NCBI GenBank assembly: GCA_019802505.1
Contig: JAFMOC010000007.1
Span: 5,824,501 to 5,888,500 of the forward strand
Direction of reading: 5' to 3'
Source: Corydoras sp. C115
Taxonomy: Eukaryota > Chordata > Actinopteri > Siluriformes > Callichthyidae
Length of the DNA: 64,000 nucleotides
Positions 29,768-39,606 of this stretch are shown one piece after another. Below the pieces are notes generated by a model, which was not told the origin of the DNA, did not search any database, and saw only the letters and a program-made list of their open reading frames with translations. Position numbers and translations under genes: made by a program. Numbering within the stretch: position 1 is the stretch's first letter; every line of letters begins with the position of its first letter.

Positions 29768-32651
29768 TAACTCCAGCCCATTGTTTCATACATACATTTT
29801 TCTGCTTTCCTGATCACCAAAGAAAATGTATTATATGGGTAATGGATGAGCCTTAGCATAGCAGTGACAATGATGTTGTGTTGTTTCAGCATGTGTTATG
29901 CTTGTTCTGGGAATCCAGCAGCATTGCAGGAATTTTTAAACACTTCAGTGTCCCTGGTCAACTAAAAAAAAAAAACATAATTAACCAAAATTATTCAGCC
30001 ACCTGCATCTTTGTTTCTTCATCTGCAGTTGCAATCATGTGTTTTTCCTTCGCTTTCTAGTATTAAATATGTCAAATTTACTTTTTGAATGAACTTTTTA
30101 AACGCGTGTCTGTGCAAATATTATGTTTTCCTAAGTATGAATCAGTGAGTTTCCCTCTGGCCATGCAATACATCATGCCAACTCCTTGCAATGGCATTGC
30201 ACTGCAGTTGTTTCTTAGATAATGTGTCAATGAGCTCATTGATTAAGAATTATCTTAAGTATTATTTTGTATTATCTTACACTGCTGTGGGGTCAGACTT
30301 TATATTGGCAGATGGTATTATTTTATTTTAGCATTCCTGACTTTAGATCAGGACTATGCTTTCTTTGCTTTACTCAGCTTAATGATAGCATTGTTCTGTC
30401 GACTTTTGAAGTGAGTCTGAATTTATCGGTTTGGAGAGTATTATTTATTCTGTCGACTCTACAAGTAAATCTGATACTATTAGCTTGGTAAGCATTATTT
30501 ATTATTTCTAGTCCAATAGTTTTAACCTTAATCTGTCAACTAGGAAAGCATGCCTGTTTTTTTTTTTATCCTCAATGCAGCCAATATACTAAGCATATTA
30601 TATTGTTAACCATCATGCCTGTTGGGCTCCTTGGACTTATGTCCCTGCATACCTGAACATATTGTCTGACTTTCTGCCTCCAGGTCATGAACCTTATGAA
30701 TTTTAAGCTCTTTACTAGCACATTTTTTTGCTGGTTGGGCCATAAGAGGGTACTATTAAGATCTTTTAGCCTGTTCCTTTATAGACTACATTTGTTCTCT
30801 TTCCCTTCTTTGTTACTATGACTTGTTTTGCACTTTTGTGTAAATCATCACAAAACACAACTATTGTGTGAATAGTTAATTATGTTTTCTTGTTCATCTG
30901 TGTCTTTTGATCTCTTCTGATCTGATCTCTTCCGTTTATCAAGTTAAAGTTTAGTTTGTTTATGTAACACTTTTAACAGTAATGATTTGTCTAACAGTGT
31001 TTGATGATAACAGTAACTTTGTTTTTCCATTGCTTTTATTCATGTTTATTTTTATTCATGTCTATTTAGTCATTGTTTAGAAGGATTATTTGATCTGTCT
31101 TGTTTGAGTCTTGGTTCTCACTCCACACTCATTCATGTTTTGCCATGGTCAAAGAACTATATTCCAGTCACATTCTTATTTTTAGTGTGCCTAATTTCTG
31201 TGCTTTTGGATTATCTGAAAAAAGATTGGGCATTCTTCTCTACTGTAGTGAATTATGTTAGGTGCTATGTGGCTATATTCATCACAGTGGTATTCACATT
31301 TAAACAGCAGTCTTGTCATACACAAAATAGAAAAGGCCCAACTGAGTTCAAGAAAAGGCCCAACTGAGTTTTTTTATGTCTAAAAATAATGTCTGAGCAA
31401 ACTCAAACATGCTTAGTTGAGCCAGATCAGGTTAAACCATTTGGGAAAGGGATTCAAATAATTGAGAATATTCTTTTTATTTTTTTACATACAACTTAAA
31501 CATATTATTTGTTTTTAGCGTGATCTTTTTTTTAAGTAGTCATTTTAAACGTTTTGACGGTTTTTTTTCTCTTTTTCTAATTGTTTTTTAATTAAGTTGT
31601 TTAACCACTGCAGAAGAGGAGGAATGGTACATAGCTAAGTACAAAACATTGACACTGGCCAGAAACATTAGCAATGTGTTGTTCCTTTAGTAAGACAAAA
31701 TCTTCTGTGATTATAGCTCAAAAATGCCCAAACCTATAGTCAAGTATAAATGAAGTAATACAAAAATAACTGAGCACATTTCACACAGTGAACATGTCAA
31801 AACCTAAATTAATAAATTGACATTATCAATGTAAATCAGTTACCAATTTTGTAGTATTTTAATTTATTAAGTAAAATAAAAACTTATTCATGTTTGCTGA
31901 AGAATGCATTTCTGTGAAAATGCTCATCGTGAATAGAAAGTGGGATAAGTTTTATGGGAATCACTGCCGGTATGTGTGTTTAGAAGGAAAATAGTGCAAA
32001 CTCAGTGAAGACCCTTAATTGTTCAAATAATGTAACATATTGCTGTGTCAATCTCTGTCTGATCGATTTTATGCTTCAGTAAAGAGCATTTCAATAAATT
32101 GCTGAAAATGAGTAGTTTACCTGCCTCAAGAGTTGCTTCTTTGCTACACTATTTTGCTCTCAAATAAAAAAAAAAAATAGGTAGGGTAACAAACGTTTGG
32201 GTCAAAAATTTCTGCAGCTCCACTGAAGGCATTGGTGGTTTGTCATTGCTTGTGGATGAACAAAAGTCATATTAAATTCAGGAATTATGCTTTATTTTGT
32301 TTTCATCTGCTGAAATGCATCACCTAATTTTAAAACTGTAATCCATTTATTCCTTTCAGTCTAAAATTTTATAATCACAGCCAATGTTTCTGAATATGGT
32401 ATTTTAACATACCCAAACATTGGATTTGCAAAACAGCTGACAGGTAAAAAAAAAAAAAAAAAAAAAAAACACTGAACTTTTCAGTATGCTTGTTTGTACT
32501 GTAACTGAGAGATTCTATTTTTGAGTCTCTTTTCTAAATTCCTACACAGACAATTAATACAGACATTCTCTGATTAAATCCATTATCTCACCTCACCTCT
32601 TATTCATAAGTCCATGTTTAATCATTAAAAATAATATAGTAAGTAAGGAGA
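29768..32651. other. AT-rich intergenic stretch
   Basis: No gene was seen. There are minor internal duplications at 30385-30510 (two ~65-bp diverged units each containing TTCTGTCGACT) and 31325-31363 (AAAAGGCCCAACTGAG twice), and a poly-A run at 32443-32469. Confidence 0.6.
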
Positions 32652-32656
32652 CAAAG

Positions 32657-33601
32657 TGTTAGGCTTGGGAGTGCTAGGCCACTCCCCCCTGGTTTCTTTA
32701 TTCGGGTTTTGACCGTTCTGGGTTCCCGTAGGTAGGGCCCATCCCCAAGACCTGGGATTGGGTCCTTCCTAGTCACATGCGGCCTGCTGACTAGACTTAA
32801 AGTGCATGCTCCCTGAGTCAGCAGATCAGCATTACTTTTGTTACTTTTGCTGAGTGTGGGTGTACTATGTTTTTGTTCGGCGTCGCGTTGGTGTTCGACT
32901 CGGTTTAGTTTTGGTTTATGCTTTTCATTTATTAAACCCCTCCCTGCTGCTTACCTGGTCGCCTGGCTCGCTCATTATCACCGCGTGCACCTCGCTCATG
33001 CATAGCACTGCTCCTGCATAGTCTCTCCTGCGCCTCGCCGCCTTAGCGCCCTCAAAAGGCCGCACCGCCTTAGCGCCGTCAAAAGGTCTTGCCGCCTTAG
33101 CGCCCTCAAAAGGTCTCGCCGCCTTAGCGCCCTCAACAGGTCTTGCCGCCTTAGTGCCCTCAAAAGGTCTCGCCACTTTAGCGCCCTCAAAATGTCTCAC
33201 TGCCTTAGTGCCCTCAAAAGGTCTCGCCGCCTTAGTGCCCTCAAAGGGCCTAGCCGCCTTAGCGCCCTCAAAAGGTCTCGTCACCTTTGCGCCCTCAAAG
33301 GGCCACGCCACCTTAGCGCCCTCAAAAGTCCTCGCAGCCTTGGCGCCCTAAAAAAGGCCTCGCCGCCTGAGCGCCCTCAAAATGTCTTGCCACTTTTGCT
33401 GAGTGTGGGTGTACTATGTTTTTGTTCAGTGTCGCGTTGGTGTTCGACTCGGTTCAGTTTTGGTTTACGCTTTTCGTTTATTAAACACCTCCCTGCTGCT
33501 TACCTGGTCGCCTGGCTCGCTCATTATCACCGCATGCACCTCGCTCTTACATAGCACCGCGCAGCGCCGCCTTTGGACAGACTCCGCATCCCTTTGTGAC
33601 A
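32657..33601 (+). mobile_element. Miniature LTR element D with 27-bp array
   Basis: Bounded by perfect TSD CAAAG (32652-32656 and 33602-33606). It starts TGTTAGG, ends TTTGTGACA, and opens with palindrome GGGAGTG-CTAGGC-CACTCCC (32667-32686). A ~165-bp segment containing CTGAGTGTGGGTGTACTATG and TTTATTAAAC occurs twice (32835-33003 and 33390-33552): these are the 5' LTR and a 5'-truncated 3' LTR. Between them is a 27-bp minisatellite. There is no polymerase gene. Best described as a TRIM-like non-autonomous element. Confidence 0.8.
33035..33385. repeat. 27-bp minisatellite in element D (about 13 units)
   Basis: Units GCGCCCTCAAAAGGTCTCGC plus CGCCTTA with substitutions. The minus strand is open for 128 codons and would read (ARPFEGAKA)n; the plus strand would read a LAALAPSKG nonapeptide. 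Neither is supported as a gene. Confidence 0.85.
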
Positions 33602-33606
33602 CAAAG

Positions 33607-34280
33607 CATATTTTCTGCTATTTTTCTTCTAATAGATAAGTGTATTTTATTGCATATTAATTTCACCTGACAATGGAATTAATTAGTGCTGAAAATGATG
33701 ACATAATTCCACAAAATGTTTCCAATAAATCCATCATAATAAATCCATGTTATATTCATGTAAAATGGAATGTTTAACAAACCGTGCTTACAAGAGTAGA
33801 TGTTCAAATTATACTCAGATACCATATGGACCAATTATCTTCAAATGCAAATTAGCTTTACAAGCTAAAGCCAAGCCTCATTTATGGATATTTTAGCTGT
33901 GAAGTAGATCTCAGTATGAAGTGTATAATAAAAACTCCTATCAATGTGTTGACTAGATTATAGTATCAATTTTCTTTTTTCAGACTATTATATAAAAAAT
34001 TAAACTGCAGGAGTAGATACTATTTCGCCAAAGCTGGAATTTAGTCATTTAAAAGATGATTTTATCCAAAGCAACTTACAAATTCACCACAAGTCAGTAG
34101 TTATGGAGAAAACCAGATACACTGTAGAATTATCAAACCTGATCGTTATCTGATCCTGCACCCCCACACACACACACACACACACACACACATTTATTTA
34201 TTTTTTTACTTTTAATTTTTAATTTATTTTTTTCCCTACCAAAGTTGTTTGTTAAAAAGTTTTTAGTTTTTTAAAAATGC
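33607..34280. other. AT-rich intergenic stretch with (CA)n
   Basis: (CA)n at ~34163-34191. No gene. Confidence 0.6.
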
Positions 34281-35330
34281 CAAGTGACTCTGCCGTACAG
34301 ACAATTTGCAGTGGTGAACGCCACAGAGTGAGAATTAGCTCCTCAGTGAGGTAGAATCACCAGGCAGCAATCATCACTGGAGCGAAGTGAATGAGCCGGA
34401 GTGTATTTTGAAAAGATAGAGTGAAGGTAAGAGGGGGAAGATCCAGAAATGGTCCTGTAGGTCAGAGTTAGTGACTTGTACTGAATGCAGCAGCTACAGG
34501 GAGCCAATGGAGAGAAATGAGTAGTGGAGTGACATGATTCGCTTGGGCTAGTTGGATACCATCGGACTGCAGAGTTCTGAATTTCAATAGTTTGTGTTGG
34601 ATGGGAGACAGGCAAGCAACGCATTACAATAATCAAGCCGGGATAGGGTGAGTGCTTAAACTAACAGCTGGGTAGCATGTTCAGTCAAGAAAGGTCTGAA
34701 CTTCTTCATGTTGTAAAGAAGGAATCTGCAGGAATGGGCAGTTTTGATAACATGATCAGAGAGTTTCAGGTGGGAGTCTATTGTGAAAACCATGTGCCTG
34801 AATGACTGTGCCCAGTGATGTCATGTATAATGAAAAGAGGAGAAAACCAAGTACAGAGCCCTGAGGAACACCAGGGAGTACTTGGTAAGAGTTAGAGATC
34901 TCCCCATTCCATGACACTTTGAAGGTTCTTCCTGTTAGATCAAAACAATTCAAGTTACCAGAAAAACCTAATTCAATTAGAGTGGACAGTAAAATCTGAT
35001 GATTTACTGTATCAAAAGCTGCCGAAAGGTCTAGCGGAATGATGACAGACGATTGAGAGTTTTGGCAGATTTAAGTGAGTAAATCACAGAAAGCAATGTT
35101 GTCTCAGTGGAGTGACCACACCTAAAACCAGACTGATTGGGATCAAAGAGTTTGTTCTGAGTAAGAAACCTGGAGACCTGTGTAGATACCACCCGTTCAT
35201 GTGTTTTACACAGGAAAGGTAAAAGTGATACAGGTCTGTAGCTCTCGACCAAATTTGGGTTGAGTGTTGGCTTTTTAAGCAGAGGTTTGAACGAGTAAGT
35301 GTAAATTGGTATAAATGTTGGGACCACTGT
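34281..35330 (-). pseudogene. L2-like LINE reverse transcriptase remnant
   Basis: Minus-strand pieces in order: LLKKPTLNPNLVESYRPVSL and GFRCGHSTETTLLSVIY (35031-35327); LDLSAAFDTVNHQ with the first catalytic Asp; GVPQGSVLGFLLFSLYM (34756-34953); then a C-terminal RIQYKSLTLTYRTISGSSPS region (34343-34500). The YADD catalytic motif that should follow SLYM is deleted, and frames change. It is not functional. Confidence 0.75.
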
Positions 35331-35936
35331 TTATTTGCATGCCAGGTTATTGTGCAGCATAGAAAACTATTTTACTTAGGATTAAATACATTCCTAGTAA
35401 CTAGACTAGTACTAGTGTTTTACCCATGACCTACCAGCCAACAGAAAACTGACCCTAGTTTGGTTTGGCCCAGCATTACAAAAGGCAACATAAGTATCAC
35501 AAAGGGAGTGAGAATTCCAGAAATATCACTGGTTCACTGATGCTGTGGAAAGGACCACAGCAGTGACAGGCTCCTTAAGACCAAACACACAGCAGAGATG
35601 ATGTTAATAAACCTAAAAAAGAAGCTAACAAAACATAACAATATGCTCTGAATATGGTAAAGTCTGGCTAGATGCTCCATCATGATTGATTCAAAGTCAA
35701 ACAGATTTAAAGACATTCTTTAGAAATTCAACATCTCCCAAATAAAACAACCTGCTTGCACCTTGCACCCGTTGACATTATTTTCCTCAAAATTAAGAAA
35801 TATTTTAAGGGCACTTGTTACGTATCACTAAAATACATTTAAAAATGTGCGATCGCCGCTATGTAGTCCATCACAAAAAGACTTTCAAGGATGCTTTCAA
35901 GCATGGAAACACAGCGGACAGGAGTGCATAGATAGC
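35331..35936. other. AT-rich intergenic stretch
   Basis: Nothing was recognised. Confidence 0.6.
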
Positions 35937-35941
35937 CAAGG

Positions 35942-36261
35942 TGTAACAGGTGCCTAGGGCACCTGCCACCTGTTTTGTGTTTAGTCTCATTCTGTTCCGT
36001 TAATTAACGTTCAGTGGTTATTAGTTAGTTAATTAACGTCGTCTTGTGATTGGTTTGTCTTGTGCACGTGGTCGGGTGTCTTTTTGTATTTATTTCCATT
36101 GTTTCTTGTCTTTTGTACCTCATGTTTTGTGGTGTTACTGCACCTTTAAATAAACCCGTTCTCTGCTACCTGCGTGCCTGGCTCCCTTCAGCGCGTGTAG
36201 ACGCGGCGGCTCTGCGCTTCCTATGCGCAACCGCTTCTTCCCGAGGTAGACTACCGTGACA
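35942..36261 (+). repeat. 5' LTR of copy C
   Basis: TGTAACAGGTGCC...CCGTGACA, 320 bp. Terminal palindrome CAGGTGCC-TAG-GGCACCTG at 35947-35965. AATAAA near 36149. It lacks a ~34-bp segment found in the 3' LTR, starting just after TTTCTTGTC, which contains the putative RNA start. Confidence 0.85.
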
Positions 36262-36265
36262 GAAC

Positions 36266-36273
36266 GACCAGCC
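36266..36273 (+). promoter_or_regulatory. Candidate self-primer binding site, copy C
   Basis: GACCAGCC, 4 nt inside the 5' LTR, is the exact complement of GGCTGGTC at 37520-37527 in the 3' LTR. That LTR site starts exactly 29 nt after the TATTTA box at 37491. Confidence 0.6.
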
Positions 36274-36391
36274 AGGAAATTTGGGGAGTCCAGAGCCCAG
36301 GTAAGCGTTTTTCAAAATTTTCAAAATCTTTGTGGGGGCCGTGTAACCTCGTACTCGCGGCGCGTTCCGCCGTGTCCGCGAGTGCGCCGCT

Positions 36392-36946
36392 ATGCGCAGC
36401 CCGCCGTCCCGGAGCCGTAAGGACGGCTCTAACAGTGTAATGTCTGAGTGTTATGATGATGAGTGGATATGGAGGTACGGGTACGAAGCGCTCTGCGCTG
36501 AGGAGGGTCTGGACCTGGTTCAGATATCCGATGATGAGACGGGCGAGTCGTACCTGTATGAGCATATTCTGCCCATACGAACCCTCCTAAACTCTGAGGA
36601 GTTCTGGACGGATGCTCCGGTCCAGCTTGTTAAACCCCCCGTGGCGAAATTCAGACGCAGAGCGCGCCGGCGCGGTGCTAAGACGCAGCGTGCGCGCTGT
36701 GCGGCTGCTGAGCGCGGTACGTGTGCTGCGGGGCAGTCACGTGACGCATCCGCGCCGGACCGCGTTGTGTCTGTATCGCGCTACGAGGGGGCGGTACCGG
36801 AGCCGACACTTGGGGGGGTAAATGTGGATACATGTGGCGTGAGCGTGGTGTGTCCCCCTGTCTCGTGTGTCCAGTCCGTCTTCCCTGTGTCTGAGATGTC
36901 TATGTCGTTGTGTTTGGGCATTGCGGTGGGGGTGTACCTCTACTGA
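36392..36946 (+). pseudogene. Repeat-rich ORF of copy C, cut by a nonsense codon
   Basis: ATG at 36392 (MRSPPSRSR, as in copy B). The conserved N-terminal block follows (YDDEWIWRYGYEALCAEEGL, SEEFWTDAPVQLVKPPVAK, basic FRRRARRRG, hydrophobic MSMSLCLGIAVGVYLY). TGA at 36944-36946 replaces the Cys codon (TGT) of copy B. The frame continues open beyond the stop through the nonapeptide array (EVRPACVPA) and ten-residue units (IPKPRGVTPP) to ~37450, so this single change is the main break before the array. Confidence 0.65.
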
Positions 36947-36972
36947 GTGCAGGATGGCGACCCCGAGGTGGA

Positions 36973-37100
36973 GGTTCACCCAGCGTGCGTGCCCGCCGAG
37001 GTCCGCCCAGCGTGTGTGCCCGCAGAGGTCCTGCCAGTATGCGTGCCAACCAAGGTCCTGCCAGCGTGCGTACCTGCCAAGGGCCTGCCAGCGTGCGAAC
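36973..37100. repeat. 27-bp tandem array (about 4-5 units) in copy C
   Basis: Same unit as in copies A and B, read in the PAEVRPACV frame on the plus strand. Confidence 0.85.
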
Positions 37101-37102
37101 CC

Positions 37103-37372
37103 ATCCCGAAGCCCAGGGGCGTCACGCCGCCCATCCCGAAGCCCAGGGGCGTCACGTCGCCCATCCCGAAGCCCAGGGGCGTCACGCCGCCCATCCCGAA
37201 GCCCAGGGGCGTCACGCCGCCCATCCCGAAGTCCAGGGGCGTCACGCCGCCCATCCCGAATTCCAGGGGCGTCACGCCGCCCATCCCGAAGTCCAGGGGC
37301 GTCACGCCGCCCATCCCGAAGTCCAGGGGCATCACACCGCCCATCCCGAAGTCCAGGGGGCCGCACGCCGCC
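37103..37372. repeat. 30-bp tandem array (9 units) in copy C
   Basis: Units CATCCCGAAGCCCAGGGGCG plus TCACGCCGCC. Confidence 0.9.
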
Positions 37373-37442
37373 CAGCCCGGGGTCCACCTGACTTTGCACG
37401 CCTCCCCCGCAGAGGGCGTCCACCTGAGGGCGCCTTCCAAGC

Positions 37443-37698
37443 CCGTCTTGTAATTGGTTTGTCTTGTGCACGTGGTCGGGTGTCTTTTTGTATTTATTTC
37501 CATTGTTTCTTGTCATCGGGGCTGGTCTTGTGTTTTATGTCACTAGTCTTTTGTACCTCATGTTTTTTGGTGCACTGCACCTTTAAATAAACCCGTTCTC
37601 TGCTACCTGCGTGCCTGGCTCCATTCAGCGCGTGTAGACGCGGCAGCTCTGCGCTTCCTATGCGCCACCGCTTCTTCCCGAGGTAGACTACCGTGACA
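37443..37698 (+). repeat. 3' LTR of copy C (5'-truncated)
   Basis: It aligns with the 5' LTR from CGTCTTGTGATTGG onward and ends CCGTGACA. It contains TATTTA at 37491 and GGCTGGTC at 37520-37527. Confidence 0.85.
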
Positions 37699-37703
37699 CA
37701 AGG

Positions 37704-39291
37704 AGAGTACTTTGAGAAATTGTAAGGTTAGTTTTGGTTCTTTGCTGCTTCCTTTTTTATTTCAACACAGTCAGGCACATTTGGGACAGACCTTGTAACA
37801 TAGAGATTTATGTTTGTTTAAGGAAGAGACTGAGAGAAGGTAAATGGCAAAATTAATTTTCTTTTAGGTTTGTACTTCAGTGGTGGAAATCTAGTCATTT
37901 ACTACAAGCAGCAATGTTTCTGGTATGTTTAATATATTGCACACCCAAATGCCTGTGTAGTCACCATGCATTCCCAGCATTATTACTTTTTTTTTTTTTT
38001 TTTTTTTTTCTTTTTTTTTTACAAAAATAACATTGTCTCACTCATGGGTTTTAGGACAGTCAGCGCCATGGCACTACTATTTCTGCCATATCTCCAATAT
38101 CATTTGAGGATGAAAGCTACTGGATTACATTAGCAGCATGCACCATTGAATCACTGTTGATTCATTTAAATTCATTGAAACTTTCATTAGTAACCAGACA
38201 AATCACTGGCTTGAAAGTTTCTTCATTTCTAGATTTTTTCCAGCCCTATCATAGAGTATATTTGTGTAAGTTCATGTATAATGATGTGAGGGTATACATT
38301 CAGTATATGGTTGTGTTAAGCAAAGGTAATTATTTCCTAGTCCCGGTCATTTGTCATTTGTAATGTTTTTAACAAACATGCTGAATATGAATTAAGTAAA
38401 AGAACATTACTAATGTAATGTATGCTTTATGTAAAATTATCAAACAATTAATACTACAATGGTATAGTGGGTTGTGTTCGATAATTATATTACTTTATTC
38501 CATGTATGTCATAGAATGGCCAAAACCCCAGCAAGCCAAATTTTATGCTTTTTTTAATAATATGCAGTAATTGTCCATAAAGTCTATAGATCAGTTTAAC
38601 ATACTCATGGGGCCAGCAATTCACTCTCTATTTCAGCCTGTTAATATAAATATGACCACATTATGATCTTCTCTGTTGTATTCCAATCATGTTCTCCTTA
38701 TTTCCTAATTTTGTTCAGTGACAAAAATTGCTTGGAGCAAGGTTGTCTTTTGAATGTGTTCCAGTTTTTTTCAGTTCACAAAACAATAAAAGAATTACAG
38801 AAGTCCAGTGGCAATGATAGTGAAGGTGGCCATGTGACTGTTGTACAAATAAATGTTTTAATTTAGTATTATATCAATAACGAAGGCTTGGAGATTGTCA
38901 CAATTTGTCACACTGAAACACTATAAAATTGTCAACAGATTGCGTGCTAGAGTATTTCGTTTAAGAATGAGCATTTTTATTAATAGCGTTTGGTCAGTGA
39001 TTGCAGCCTTGCTGAATGATGGGTTTTCATCTTGCAGCTTCAACAAGTTGCAGTCTTTGATAAAAGCTCTACTCTCTGTCCAGCACAGCAAATAAAGTTC
39101 TTGGTGGTGGATTTCAAACTTCAAGAGCTTTTTTTCTGGTTGTGAAAGATAAGAGAAGACAGCTATTTGTAATGTTATGCTTTTTAAATGCTTGAATCAG
39201 TGTAAAATGTATTTAACAAAATTTAGATATTTAAAAAGGTTTAATACTGCATTTAACACATTTAATGTTATTTTCATGACTTTCTAGAGCT
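37704..39291. other. AT-rich intergenic stretch
   Basis: A poly-T run lies at 37986-38020. No gene or clear transposon was seen. Confidence 0.6.
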
Positions 39292-39564
39292 GCGTGGGGA
39301 GAACGTTTTGGGCGCTGGGTAAATACACCCAGGACAGGGCGCCAATCCATCACTGGGCACACACCCACTCACTCACACAGACACACTCTATATGGGGCAA
39401 TTTGGAGAACTCAACTGACTTGATTCATGTTTTTGGAATGTGGGAGGAAACCGGAGAACCCGGAGGAAACCCACGTGGACACGGGGAGAACATGGAAATT
39501 CCACCCAGATGGGAATCCCTAGTGCTGAGAGCCGAACGTGCTAACCACTAAGCCGCCGTGCCAC
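39292..39564 (-). mobile_element. V-SINE/DANA-type SINE, tail-truncated
   Basis: The minus-strand head GGCACGGCGGCTTAGTGG and core are present. The last ~50 bp of the tail are missing. An (ATT)n run (39567-39604) abuts the head. Confidence 0.8.
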
Positions 39565-39565
39565 C

Positions 39566-39604
<39 letters not shown>

Positions 39605-39606
<2 letters not shown>

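Larger units (their letters stand above)
35942..37698 (+). mobile_element. Compact ORF-bearing LTR element, copy C
   Basis: Perfect 5-bp TSD CAAGG (35937-35941 and 37699-37703). The 5' LTR is 35942-36261. The 3' LTR is only ~37443-37698, because a deletion joined the end of the coding array region to the middle of the LTR. The ORF is interrupted by an in-frame TGA. Confidence 0.88.

Noticed and set aside
32925..33311. 128-codon minus-strand ORF of ARPFEGAKA repeats
   Set aside because: A stop-free minisatellite in a miniature LTR element, with no unique conserved part, and open on both strands.
36737..37516. Minus-strand ORF of 259 codons in copy C
   Set aside because: Opposite-strand reading of the decapeptide array. 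The conserved N-terminal block is on the plus strand.
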